From positions 6,307 through 70,306 of the forward strand of contig DAHUYW010000019.1 of NCBI GenBank assembly GCA_027306915.1: a stretch of 64,000 nt of DNA, read 5' to 3'. Source of the stretch: Spirochaetales bacterium (lineage in GTDB: Bacteria; Spirochaetota; Spirochaetia; DAHUYW01). The translations under genes and the position numbers were made by a program. The notes under the pieces were generated by a model. That model was not told the DNA's origin. It saw only the letters and a list, made by a program, of their open reading frames with translations, and ran no database searches. Numbering within the stretch: the stretch's first letter is position 1; each line of letters starts with the position of its first letter. Shown here in pieces: positions 35,317 to 43,817 of this stretch.

Positions 35317-36867
35317 CTACGCGCGCTCGGGCGCCCCGGACCCACTCTCACGGATGAAGGAGAACTCTCTCGGCATCGCGAGGAGAATCGCCGCCCCTGC
35401 CACCCCTGCCACGAGGAGACCGACAAAGACCTGGTGGACCGCCCCGAGAAGACCGGCCTGCAGGAAGTGCCGGAGGGCTGGCGCTGCGCCTCCTTGCTCG
35501 AGGAGGGAGGCCGCGCGGTCGGGAGTCGGAATCTGGCCGCTTAAGGAGGCGGGCGCCGCGGCGAGTCGATGGGCGAGGCCTCCGTTAAAGAGGCTTCCGA
35601 AGATCGCCGTGCTTAAAGTTCCGCCGAACATCTGTCCGAAGGTTACCGCTCCCGTCACCGCACCGCGGCGCCCCCAGTCGACGACGGACTGCGCACCCAC
35701 GATCATAGGCGTGGTCACGAGGCCAAGCCCCACCCCCAGCCCGAACGAGCCTGCGGCCAGGAGCAGGACGGAGCTCTTGGTCGAGACGAGGAGGCAGGCT
35801 ATCGTCGAAGCGAGGATGACGAGCACTCCGATGAGGCCGGTATTCCGAAAGCCGATCTTCAAGTAGATGCGACCCGCAAAGGAGGAGGCGAGGGGCCATC
35901 CGATGGACATGAGCCCCAGGATGCTCCCTGCTATGACCGGCGAGGCGCGGAACACCCCTTGGGCGAGTGTCGGGATGTAGGCCACCATCCCCAGGGTGAT
36001 GAGCCCGACGACGAGGGTCGCGAAGACCGCACCGGCGAGCTGGCGGCTTCCGAAGACCCACAGCGGGAAGATCGGGTTCTTCGCTCTCCGCTCCCAGAGA
36101 ACGAATAGGGCCAGGGTGAGGAGGCCGGCGCCGCCCGTTCCAAGGGTCTCCGGGCTCACCCAGGCCCACTCTCCGCCCGCCTGGAGCAGCGCAAGCACGA
36201 GGGCGCCGATGCCCGCCACCAGGAGCCCCGAGCCTGCAAAGTCGACCGCCGTGTCGCGGTGGGCCACCCGCTCATGGAAGCCCACGGCGACGATCGAGAT
36301 CGCTGCGATTCCAAGGGGGACATTCACGAAGAAGATCCAGCGCCAGGTGAGGTATTGAGAAAAGAGTCCGCCGACGATCGGCGCGACCACCGAAGAGACG
36401 CCCCACACGCTTGCAATGAGCCCTTGAATCCTCGCCCGCTCCTCCACGGTGTAGAGGTCGCCGATCACCGTCACCGTAAGCGGGCGGATCGCCCCGGCGC
36501 CGATCCCCTGGACAGCGCGAAAGACGATGAGGGCGGTCATGCTGGTAGCAAGTCCGGCAAACACGGAGCCGAGGATAAAGACTACGCTGCCGAACAGGAT
36601 GAGGCGCTTGCGTCCGAAGTGATCGGCGAGCTTGCCGTACAGGGGGATCGTCACGGCCAGCGTGAGCAGGTAGGCGGAAAAGACCCAAGGGAACTGGGTG
36701 AATCCCCCCAGGCTTCGCACGATCGTCGGAACCGCGGTTGCGACGATCGTCTGATCCATCGCAATGAGCCCGGTGAGGAGGATCATCCCGAAAAGAACGA
36801 AGCCTCGCGATGAGCCCGGTCGCTGCTCTTGGCCGACCGAAGCGTCGATGGAATGTTCGTCGCGCAT
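35317..36867 (-). CDS. DHA2-family MFS multidrug transporter (EmrB-like)
   Basis: About 516 residues with 14 predicted membrane helices. MFS signatures: LIAMDQTIVATAVPTIVRSL (DHA2 helix 1), GKLADHFGRKRLILFG (motif A), AVQGIGAGAIRPLTVTVIGD (motif C region) and YLTWRWIFFVNVPLG. The start at 36867 gives the normal N-terminus, although its ribosome site is poor. It is convergent with the kinase gene at a four-base gap and has no adjacent membrane-fusion partner. Confidence 0.92.
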   Translation of the reverse strand: MRDEHSIDASVGQEQRPGSSRGFVLFGMILLTGLIAMDQTIVATAVPTIVRSLGGFTQFPWVFSAYLLTLAVTIPLYGKLADHFGRKRLILFGSVVFILGSVFAGLATSMTALIVFRAVQGIGAGAIRPLTVTVIGDLYTVEERARIQGLIASVWGVSSVVAPIVGGLFSQYLTWRWIFFVNVPLGIAAISIVAVGFHERVAHRDTAVDFAGSGLLVAGIGALVLALLQAGGEWAWVSPETLGTGGAGLLTLALFVLWERRAKNPIFPLWVFGSRQLAGAVFATLVVGLITLGMVAYIPTLAQGVFRASPVIAGSILGLMSIGWPLASSFAGRIYLKIGFRNTGLIGVLVILASTIACLLVSTKSSVLLLAAGSFGLGVGLGLVTTPMIVGAQSVVDWGRRGAVTGAVTFGQMFGGTLSTAIFGSLFNGGLAHRLAAAPASLSGQIPTPDRAASLLEQGGAAPALRHFLQAGLLGAVHQVFVGLLVAGVAGAAILLAMPREFSFIRESGSGAPERA

Positions 36868-36909
36868 GTGCTGTAATGTACCCTCGCCCGTCGAGGAGAA
36901 GCAAGCACG

Positions 36910-37881
36910 GTGATTCACCAGCCAAACGCAGATAGCCGGGAAGCGCCTCGGATCGTAAGCCTCGCCCGGATCTGGAGCGCCGCGTCCCACAACGCCTTCA
37001 CCGATCTTGTTCGCTTTCACGGCCGGTGGCACTGCGCCTTCCGTGAGGCGAAAAATCATGTCGGAAGCCTCGGCAAGATCCGCATCATCGCCTCCGCCGA
37101 TGCCCGGGAATGGGAGGGCGTCGCCCTCCTCGCCGAGCGCGGAGTGGACCTGCGCGATCCCAAGCTTTCGATAGCCCCGGACGGACGCCTCGTGCTTCTG
37201 GCAGGCGGCTCGGCCTACAGGAGAGGCGCCTTCGCCAGCAGGCAGCCGAGGGCGGCGCAGTCTGCCGACGGCAGCTCCTGGTCGCCGCTGCAGCCGATCC
37301 TGGCCGAGGGCGACTGGCTCTGGCGGATCACCTGGGAGAGGCGGCGCGCCTACGGGGTCACCTATCGCCTCGCTTCGAAAAGCCGCTGGACGATTACCCT
37401 CGTGGCAAGCGGTGACGGCTTTGCCTACGACGAGCTTTGCGAGCTTGCCGTACCGGGAAAGCCGAACGAGACGACGGTGCGCTTCCTTCCCGATGGGCAA
37501 GCAGCAGCGCTCGTGCGCCGCGAGGGCGGGGACCGCCGGGGATGGATCGGACGAAGCCGTCCTCCTTACACCCGCTGGCGCTGGGCGCCGACGAGGGAGC
37601 GGCTGGGCGGTCCGAATTTCGTCATCAGCCCCGCCGGCGGAATGTGGGGCGCGAGCCGGATCTTTCGAAGCGGCGGGGCGCGAACCGCCCTCGCGGCGAT
37701 GAGCCTCCGGGCTTTCACGCCGGTGCTCGAGCTGCCGAGCGGGGGCGACTGCGGCTATCCCGGCATGGCATGGCACCGCGGCCGGCTTTGGGTAAGCTAC
37801 TATTCGTCGCATGAGGGCAGGACGGCGATCTACCTGGCCGAGATCGATGTCGGCGTTGCAATCCCGGACCCGCCGAACTAA
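36910..37881 (+). CDS. Sialidase-like beta-propeller protein
   Basis: 323 residues, no signal peptide, GTG start at 36910 with GAGGAG about eleven bases upstream. The N-terminal HNAFTDLVRFHGRWHCAFREA and RIIASADAREWEGV, AQSADGSSWSPL and LVASGDGFAYDEL are spaced like degenerate Asp-box blades. FREA and the arginine-rich ends of the blades recall GH33 or BNR-repeat proteins. Catalytic residues of true sialidases cannot be assigned, so hydrolysis of sialic acid is not implied. The gap to the C45 gene downstream is 32 bases. Confidence 0.6.
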   Translation: MIHQPNADSREAPRIVSLARIWSAASHNAFTDLVRFHGRWHCAFREAKNHVGSLGKIRIIASADAREWEGVALLAERGVDLRDPKLSIAPDGRLVLLAGGSAYRRGAFASRQPRAAQSADGSSWSPLQPILAEGDWLWRITWERRRAYGVTYRLASKSRWTITLVASGDGFAYDELCELAVPGKPNETTVRFLPDGQAAALVRREGGDRRGWIGRSRPPYTRWRWAPTRERLGGPNFVISPAGGMWGASRIFRSGGARTALAAMSLRAFTPVLELPSGGDCGYPGMAWHRGRLWVSYYSSHEGRTAIYLAEIDVGVAIPDPPN

Positions 37882-37913
37882 AATCGTCGTGCGGCCGCTG
37901 CGAGGAGGGATTG

Positions 37914-39767
37914 ATGGCATTGGACGGAACGCCGGAGGCGCGGTTCAAGAGAGTCGAGAGGGCGTTTGCGAAGGACGGCTTCGAGGTGCGTTATCTCCCG
38001 GAGCCTGGCTCCCCTTCGAAGAAAACGGGCTACCGAGCGATCGACGGCTTCATCGGCGTGATGGCCGAGCACGGGAGCGCGACGGTCGGGAAATCCGGCA
38101 GGCGTAAGCGGGCCTTCTACCTGGAAGGCGGCAATCGCGAGGTGGGATACCTGCTCGGCCTCCTCGCCGAGGACGACATCTCCCGGATGACGACCGACGT
38201 CGTCGAAAACGTCGTCTTCGCCTTTTTCTCCGGCGACGAGGCTATCACAAGTGAGAAGACGACCCCCTTGAAAGACCTCATCGTCAATCTCGTCTACGAG
38301 GCCTCCAAGGGCATGCGGCCGGATGTGCCCGGCGAATACATCGAGGAGCTTGAAGGGATTGTTGCCGGGTGCAAGGCCGCCAACCCCGCCACCAAGGTGG
38401 AGTGGAGCCGTCTCTGGGCGCTCAACTTTGGGATCGACTGCGCCCTCGCCCACATCTACACGGGGAAGATCTTCGGCGATCGGGGAATCCGCCCCCGGCT
38501 CCTGCGCACCCCAATCGGCTGCAACGCCTTTTCGATCTCAGGCTCGGCCGCGCGGGGCAAGCATTTCTTTGGCCGCGACTTCATGTTTCCCACTGCCAAC
38601 GTCTTTCAGGACACCGCGTGCCTCATCATCTACAACCCGGCCGAGCGCGACGGCAGGAAGCGCCATCCCTTCGTAAGCCAAACCGCTCCCGGCATCATCG
38701 GGTCGATGGCGGCGCTCAACACCGCGGGGGTCGCGATCGGCATCAACATGGTACCCAGCCGCTTCTGCGATCCCGACCGCCCGGGCTTCAATTCGCTCCC
38801 CCTCAACCGCGACTGCATGGAGCACTGCGCCTCGGCCGACGAGGTGGTCGAGCGCATCGCAGGGACGCAGCGGGGGGTCTCCTGGCTTTACCCGGTGGCG
38901 GATGCGCGGGGAAAATCCTACATCATCGAGGCAGGCCGCAAGATTGATTCGAGCGCGCCCTTCCCCTACTTCTCGTTCATCTCACCCTATTATCGCCGGC
39001 GCCTTCCCCGACTGCGCTACATCGAGCGGATGCGCCGCCGCTACGGCACCCCAAAGCCCCTCTTCGGCCTCATCGCCCGCTCGAGCGACTACACCTATCC
39101 GAAGGACTACATCGATCGCTGGAACCGGCGCCTCTACGCCGCCTTCGATCGCAATTGGCTCCGGAGGCTCATCGATTTCCTTTCCGACCTTGCGGGATTC
39201 TTCCTCGCGTTCATCCAGGGGAAGTTTCGGGGTCTGGAGCGCACGCTGCAGAGGGAGGTCGAGGAGCTCATCAGGGGCGCCGACTATGACTCGGTCGATT
39301 ACTCCGAGCGCGGCTACATCAACCGCAGCTGGACCGACGAGAACTGCCCCGGCCCCTACTACTTCGCCCCGCAGCGCGAGCAGCGCCCCGACGTGGTGCT
39401 CGCTTCGAACAACTACCTGAGCCCCGAGATGCGCCTGACGACGATGAATGAGTGGACCGCCCTCATCGCAAGCGCAAACCAGAACGATATCCAGTGGCGC
39501 TACGACGAGCTCAACAGAGAGATTCTCGACGCGCTCGACGCCTCGCGGCGCGGGATCGACCGGGAGACCGCGTGGGAACTCATCAACTTCCTCCGGCCCG
39601 ACGGGAAGTTCCCGAGCTACTACAACCGCGACGGGAAGATCGGCTGGCAGGAGGTCCAGGTTCACGGAAGCGTCAACCTCTGCGAGCTGACCGAGCGAAC
39701 CATTCGCGGCCTTTACGGCTACTACGGCGACAGCCCCGTCGAGATTCACCTGATGAGCTACCTGTAG
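37914..39767 (+). CDS. C45-family (Ntn-hydrolase) acyltransferase/peptidase-like protein
   Basis: 617 residues. The pattern TPIGCNAFSISG with Cys203 as probable nucleophile, HFFGRDFMFPTANVFQD, and GSMAALNTAGVAIGINMVPS agrees with the C45/acyl-CoA:6-APA acyltransferase-like Ntn fold (GCS/GCT-F-x ... GRNxD). The N-terminal 200 residues contain the helical segment that is normally cleaved off by autoproteolysis. No signal peptide. The C-terminal 200 residues carry GYINRSWTDENCPGPYYFAP, a segment I cannot place. GAGGAGG precedes the ATG; the next gene starts nine bases after the stop. Confidence 0.75.
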   Translation: MALDGTPEARFKRVERAFAKDGFEVRYLPEPGSPSKKTGYRAIDGFIGVMAEHGSATVGKSGRRKRAFYLEGGNREVGYLLGLLAEDDISRMTTDVVENVVFAFFSGDEAITSEKTTPLKDLIVNLVYEASKGMRPDVPGEYIEELEGIVAGCKAANPATKVEWSRLWALNFGIDCALAHIYTGKIFGDRGIRPRLLRTPIGCNAFSISGSAARGKHFFGRDFMFPTANVFQDTACLIIYNPAERDGRKRHPFVSQTAPGIIGSMAALNTAGVAIGINMVPSRFCDPDRPGFNSLPLNRDCMEHCASADEVVERIAGTQRGVSWLYPVADARGKSYIIEAGRKIDSSAPFPYFSFISPYYRRRLPRLRYIERMRRRYGTPKPLFGLIARSSDYTYPKDYIDRWNRRLYAAFDRNWLRRLIDFLSDLAGFFLAFIQGKFRGLERTLQREVEELIRGADYDSVDYSERGYINRSWTDENCPGPYYFAPQREQRPDVVLASNNYLSPEMRLTTMNEWTALIASANQNDIQWRYDELNREILDALDASRRGIDRETAWELINFLRPDGKFPSYYNRDGKIGWQEVQVHGSVNLCELTERTIRGLYGYYGDSPVEIHLMSYL

Positions 39768-39776
39768 GAGGAATAC

Positions 39777-40406
39777 GTGAAATCGGTCTGCATCTTCTGC
39801 GGCTCTACCTTCGGGAGCGACGGCCTCTACCTCGCCGCAGCGCGCTCGCTCGCGACGGCGATCGCCTCACGCGGAATGACCCTCGTCTACGGCGGGGGCC
39901 GGGTCGGGCTGATGGGGGAGCTGGCCGACGCCGCCCTGGGCGCCGGAGGCCGGGTGGTCGGGGTCATCCCGAAGGCCCTGGTGAACCGGGAGATCGCCCA
40001 CCGTGGACTCTCCGAGCTGCACGTCACCGAGGGGATGGACGACCGGAAGCGCCTGATGTCCGAGCTCTCCGAGGGCTTCATCGCCCTGCCCGGCGGCTAC
40101 GGCACCCTCGAAGAAATCTCCGAGGTCTTGAGCTGGGCGCAGATGGGGCTCCACGCGAAGCCCTGCGGGCTTCTCAACGTCGCGGGCTTCTACGATTCCT
40201 TCCTCCGCTTCCTTGACGGGGCGGTCGCTGCCGGATTCCTGCGGTCAGAAAGCCGCGCCCTGGCCCTCGTGGACGCCGATCCCGAGCTGCTCCTTTCAAA
40301 GCTCGAGGCCGCGCCGCGAGCGCGCTACGACCGCTGGCAGGGCCCGCGCGGCGACACGATGCCTCCAGGTGCGGTACGATCGGCGCCATGGCCCTCAACC
40401 TCGTGA
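39777..40406 (+). CDS. LOG-family protein (TIGR00730, nucleoside-monophosphate phosphoribohydrolase)
   Basis: 209 residues. Rossmann-like LOG protein: SVCIFCGSTFGSDGLYLAAA, TLVYGGGRVGLMGELADAAL and the signature GFIALPGGYGTLEEISEVLSW (PGGxGTxxE). Members release free bases from nucleoside 5'-monophosphates such as cytokinin ribotides. Start is GTG 39777 with TAGGAGGAA directly upstream, using the stop of the preceding gene. The last 25 residues are non-conserved and overlap an MBL-fold fragment. Confidence 0.93.
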   Translation: MKSVCIFCGSTFGSDGLYLAAARSLATAIASRGMTLVYGGGRVGLMGELADAALGAGGRVVGVIPKALVNREIAHRGLSELHVTEGMDDRKRLMSELSEGFIALPGGYGTLEEISEVLSWAQMGLHAKPCGLLNVAGFYDSFLRFLDGAVAAGFLRSESRALALVDADPELLLSKLEAAPRARYDRWQGPRGDTMPPGAVRSAPWPSTS

Positions 40407-40558
40407 ACGTCGGCTATGACTCCTGCAACTATTTCCACCTCCTCCCTCGATCCGCCAAGGCGCTCCTCTTCGACTGCGGCATGCCGGGCAGCGGCGCGAA
40501 GCTTCGGGACGACGGGACGCGGCTCGTAGCCGCAGAGCCTCAACTTCGCCCTCTCTGA
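40388..40558 (+). pseudogene. N-terminal fragment of an MBL-fold metallo-hydrolase
   Basis: 56 codons reading MALNLVNVGYDSCNYFHLLP, then AKALLFDCGMPGS, then a stop. This resembles the first two strands of MBL-fold proteins (NIINVGYDSTNYYL ... LLVDIGFPG). The HxHxDH metal site and everything after are missing. It overlaps the end of the LOG gene, so it is likely a truncated remnant rather than a working small gene. Confidence 0.5.
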
Positions 40559-40664
40559 TCAGGCTCTCTTCGTCATGGCCTGGTGCGAATTGCGGCAAGG
40601 CTACAGGCATGTTCGGGCCGACCGCATCGAGGCGAGCGGACACGGAAGGGCGACCAGGAAGGAA

Positions 40665-40686
40665 AAGGGCTCCTTCCGGAGCCCTT
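40665..40686 (-). terminator. Intrinsic terminator of the porin gene
   Basis: Read on the minus strand, AAGGGCTCC-ggaa-GGAGCCCTT forms a 9-bp stem with a 4-base loop, followed by TTCC after the final T's. It lies 22 bases downstream of the porin stop codon. Confidence 0.7.
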
Positions 40687-40707
40687 GTGGTCTCGAAGAG
40701 TTGGTGT

Positions 40708-41870
40708 CTAGAAGGCCCAGATGTAATCCAGAACGAGCGCGGTGGTAGCGTTCTTCTCCTGGGCATTCGGAACGCTGGCGGTTGAAACCGCGGTGCCCGG
40801 GGTCGCGCCGGTGGCATGGAGAAAGCCAAGGCGGATGTCGCTGCCGTTGTCGTAGTTGGCTATAACGTAGGGGTAGATCTCAAGACCAGCCCAGTCTCCG
40901 GAGCCCCAGTCGAACCAGTTCACGCCGTTTCCGTCGTCGCAGCCAAGCTGCACGCCAATGCCGTACGGGTTGGCGAGCGCGTACTGCAGCTCGCCCTGGG
41001 CGGCGAAGGAGCTAACCTTGGTGTCCATGGCAAGAGCGCCTTCGAGCTTGACAGTGAGGGGTCCCATGGCGTCGGTGACGCCGAGCATTCCGTGGTTGAC
41101 GACGTTGCTCGAATCGGCGAACTCAGCCGCATACCGGAACACAATCGGGAGGTTCGGGATCGCGGTGATGTTCGCGTTGATGTTGAAGTCTTTGTTGGTC
41201 GCGGTGGTCGCGCCCATGTTTCCCGTCATGTTCACGAACGCATTGACGGTCGCCATATTCGGGACCGCGTACTGCGCAGCGATGAACCAGTTGTTCCCGA
41301 AGTTCGGAGAGGTACCGGCCTGGGCGTTCCCGAAGGCGCTCAGATTCGCGCCCGGGACGAGTGGGTTGTTGCTGTTCTGAGGCAGATAGAGGCCGCCAGC
41401 GAGGATCGCGCCGCTCATCGGATAGAGCTGGAGCATGGCCGCGAACTCACTCTGAATGAGGTAATTCCACTCGTAGATGGCCACGCCCTCGATCGGGCTT
41501 GCCTGCGAGAACTGGGTAACTTGGGGGTTGCCGAGCATGATCTGAGCAAACTTGCCGAAGTTGTAGTAGGTGTCGAACCAGCTGTAGGCGCCGTTTCCCG
41601 TGTTCGTGCTGCTGCCCGCACCGAAGAAGTTGTCGCCGCCCCACTCGACGGTGGCGCTAAAGCCGTAGCCGTTCCCGTCGTAAGAGAAGGTCCACTCCTG
41701 GTCGATGCCTTGGTTGATGTCCCACGCGGGTCCCCAACCAGCTGACGCAGCGGCGCGTCCGTTCTGGATGTAGGGGTAAACATACCCCGGTTCCAGGCGT
41801 GGAAGGACCCTGACTTTGGTTGATCGGCGAATGCAGAAGCGCCGACAAAGAATACTGCCAGAAGCACCAA
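40708..41870 (-). pseudogene. Porin-like outer-membrane beta-barrel protein, 5' part frameshifted
   Basis: The main frame gives about 350 residues of Gly/Asn/aromatic-rich amphipathic strands (GWGPAWDINQGIDQEWTFSY, GYGFSATVEWGGDNFFGAGS, IRLGFLHATGATP) ending in Phe (LVLDYIWAF), the signature of an outer-membrane barrel. The signal peptide is in another frame: LVLLAVFFVGASAFADQPKS then HAWNRGMFTP. Frames join at a run of four C (plus-strand GGGG, 41773-41776); one extra C restores MFTPYIQNG. Possible initiators are TTG 41870 or GTG 41867 but no ribosome site is seen, so the 5' end may be damaged too. A hairpin terminator follows. Confidence 0.7.
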
Positions 41871-42037
41871 GTCCGACGGAATGGGTCGAGTCCCACATGT
41901 CGTAGACGGCCGACTGCCAGTGGCCGCGGCCGAGGAAGCCGACGACATAGTTCCCGATGACCAATACCAGCGCCGTGGACGACCGTGGCCGGCGACCCCA
42001 TGATCCCGAGGAGGGTCGCCGCGCCTCCCTTTCCGAG

Positions 42038-42244
42038 CTATTCCGATTCACCCGGTGAGCGGCCGGGCCGCCTCGCGGGTGGGGGCTGATTTGCCGCCGC
42101 CAAACGCCCGGACCGTACGAGAGCCTCGCGAAGGACGTATTCGATCTGACTGTTCACGCTTCGCAGCTCCCCCGCCGCCCACCGCTCCAGCGCCTCATAG
42201 ACTTCCGAATCCAACCGGAGAAGAAATCGCTTCTTCTCGCTCAT
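42038..42244 (-). CDS. Ribbon-helix-helix (Arc-like) DNA-binding protein
   Basis: 68 residues. MSEKKRFLLRLDSEVYEALE is the basic beta-strand plus helix A and RSVNSQIEYVLREALVRSGR the second helix of an Arc/MetJ fold (RFLLRLD ... SVNSQIEYVL). The C-terminal 20 residues are a disordered Pro/Arg tail. It overlaps the upstream SPFH gene by four bases (ATGA). SPFH proteins are often paired with such RHH proteins; a role as autorepressor is likely by analogy. Confidence 0.85.
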   Translation of the reverse strand: MSEKKRFLLRLDSEVYEALERWAAGELRSVNSQIEYVLREALVRSGRLAAANQPPPARRPGRSPGESE

Positions 42245-43113
42245 GCGTAGAGCGTGCCGGTGTTGATGACCGGCTGTGCCTGACTCTCGGACACGAGGGA
42301 GACCAGAAGGTTGTTCACCATCGCGGCCCGTCGCTCTTCATCGAGCTTCACCACCCCGGACTCCTCGAGCGTCGTGAGCGCATCCTTCACCATCCCCACC
42401 GCGCCGTCGACGATGAGCCGACGCGCGGCGATGACCGCCGCCGCCTGCTGCCTGCGCAGCATGGTCTGGGCGATCTCGGGTGCGTACGCGAGATGGGAAA
42501 TCCGCGCCTCGACGACCGTCACGCCCGCGGTGCTGAGCCGCGCGGTGAGGTGCTCCTTGAGCTCTTCGGCGATCAGGTCGGGATTCCCGCGCAGGGAGGC
42601 GATCGTGTTCTCGCCGGCGTCGTAGGGATGGTGGCTCGCGAGGCCGCGGATGGCCGTTTCCGCCTGGATGCTGACGAAGCTCTCGTAGTCCTCGACGTTG
42701 AAGAGGGCCTTGGCGGAATCCGTGACGTTCCAGACGACGACCGCCCCGATCTCGATCGGATTTCCCGACTCGTCGTTCACCTTGATTGTCTCGCTGTTGA
42801 AGTTGCGCACCCGCACGGAGACCGCTCTTCGCGTGGTGAGGGGGTTGGTCCAATGAAATCCGGCTTCTCTCCCGCTGCCGGCATAGTTGCCGAAGAAGAC
42901 GACCACCTTTGCCTCGTTCGGATGCACGACGAAGAAACCGCGAAGAGCAAGGAGCACGACGATCCACAGCGCCACGAGCCCAAGGATTTCCGCCGTCTCC
43001 ATTCCGGCGATGTGTCTCGTGAGCCGCCAGACCACAAACCCGAGCGCTACTTCAACGAGCAGCGCCGCGAATCCGTTGATCCTCCACAGCTTCGTTTCCT
43101 GAATATCCTTCAT
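42241..43113 (-). CDS. SPFH-domain (stomatin/prohibitin-like) membrane protein
   Basis: 290 residues. Two N-terminal membrane helices (about 15-60), then an SPFH/band-7 domain: GFFVVHPNEAKVVVFFGNYA, GFHWTNPLTTRRAVSVRVRN, RLSTAGVTVVEARISHLAYA and a helical AQTMLRRQQAAAVIAARRLI segment. Such proteins form ring or cage assemblies on the membrane. Start 43113 is chosen because GGAGGTG lies six bases upstream; an upstream in-frame ATG is part of that site. It is the first gene of a two-gene unit with the RHH protein. Confidence 0.93.
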   Translation of the reverse strand: MKDIQETKLWRINGFAALLVEVALGFVVWRLTRHIAGMETAEILGLVALWIVVLLALRGFFVVHPNEAKVVVFFGNYAGSGREAGFHWTNPLTTRRAVSVRVRNFNSETIKVNDESGNPIEIGAVVVWNVTDSAKALFNVEDYESFVSIQAETAIRGLASHHPYDAGENTIASLRGNPDLIAEELKEHLTARLSTAGVTVVEARISHLAYAPEIAQTMLRRQQAAAVIAARRLIVDGAVGMVKDALTTLEESGVVKLDEERRAAMVNNLLVSLVSESQAQPVINTGTLYA

Positions 43114-43141
43114 GTAGCCCACCTCCATTGGAACAATATTA

Positions 43142-43155
43142 TTATGATATCATAA
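43142..43155. promoter_or_regulatory. AT-rich palindrome in the SPFH promoter (possible RHH operator)
   Basis: TTATGATATCATAA is a perfect 14-bp palindrome inside an AT-rich block that stands out from the GC-rich surroundings, 29 bases upstream of the SPFH start codon. Its place suggests an operator, perhaps for the RHH protein of the same operon. Confidence 0.4.
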
Positions 43156-43279
43156 AAATATCGAGACGTCAAGCTGACGTGGATAGGCCTTGAGAGAAGG
43201 ATGCGCTAGCGACCGGAGAGAAGAGCAGGCGACTTGGGAAAGGCGCGCCGGGAGGGAGCGGTGGCAGACGGCGCGCGGC

Positions 43280-43798
43280 CTACGACAGCTGCGGGCGCAG
43301 GAGCGCGAGGAGCTCCTCGACCTCCTGCGCGATCGCCTTGCCCTCCGCGCGATAAACGAGATCGGCTGCGGCGTAGTACTTCTCGCTCTCGGTCGACCAC
43401 AGGCGATGGATGTCCTCTTCGAGGCTCGTCCCGGGGTTCACGCGCGGGCGGTCGGCGGTGCGCACGCGACGAGCGAGCTCCTCCTCGGTGACCTCGAGAA
43501 GCACCACGATTCCAGAGCCGCGGAGGGCGTCGCGGTTCCACTCGTAGCGGACCGTTCCCCCTCCGAGGCAGACGACCGCGTTCGCCTCGCGCGCGAAGTC
43601 CTTGCAGATCGAGTATTCGAGCTCGCGGAAGGCAAGCCACCCCTTCTCGCGCACCAGGCGGTGGAAGGAGTAGCCGAGCCTGCGGTCCATCTCTTCATCG
43701 AGATCGAAAAAGGGAAGGGCGAGCCGCCGGGCGACGAGCCTGCCCAGGGTGGTTTTGCCCGAGCCGATCATGCCGCAGAAGTAAATGTTGCTCCCCAT
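43280..43798 (-). CDS. aroK: Shikimate kinase
   Basis: 172 residues. Walker A GMIGSGKTTLGR, FFDLDEEMDRRLG (shikimate-binding Asp/Arg), WLAFRELE, and VVCLGGGTV (shikimate loop) followed by the lid RTADRPRVNPG. It phosphorylates shikimate in aromatic amino acid synthesis. It is the last gene of a minus-strand cluster, 20 bases after a Gfo/Idh/MocA gene. The aroF-pheA fusion elsewhere in the window belongs to the same pathway. Confidence 0.93.
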   Translation of the reverse strand: MGSNIYFCGMIGSGKTTLGRLVARRLALPFFDLDEEMDRRLGYSFHRLVREKGWLAFRELEYSICKDFAREANAVVCLGGGTVRYEWNRDALRGSGIVVLLEVTEEELARRVRTADRPRVNPGTSLEEDIHRLWSTESEKYYAAADLVYRAEGKAIAQEVEELLALLRPQLS

Positions 43799-43817
43799 GA
43801 TCGGTCCGCAGGCTACC

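Noticed and set aside
41871..42051. N-terminal extension of the porin frame from ATG 42051
   Set aside because: It overlaps the RHH gene, has no ribosome site and lacks a signal peptide; the true signal peptide is in another frame.
42055..43155. Open plus-strand frame of 366 codons opposite the SPFH gene
   Set aside because: The SPFH and RHH proteins on the minus strand have family motifs and ribosome sites; the opposite frame has none.
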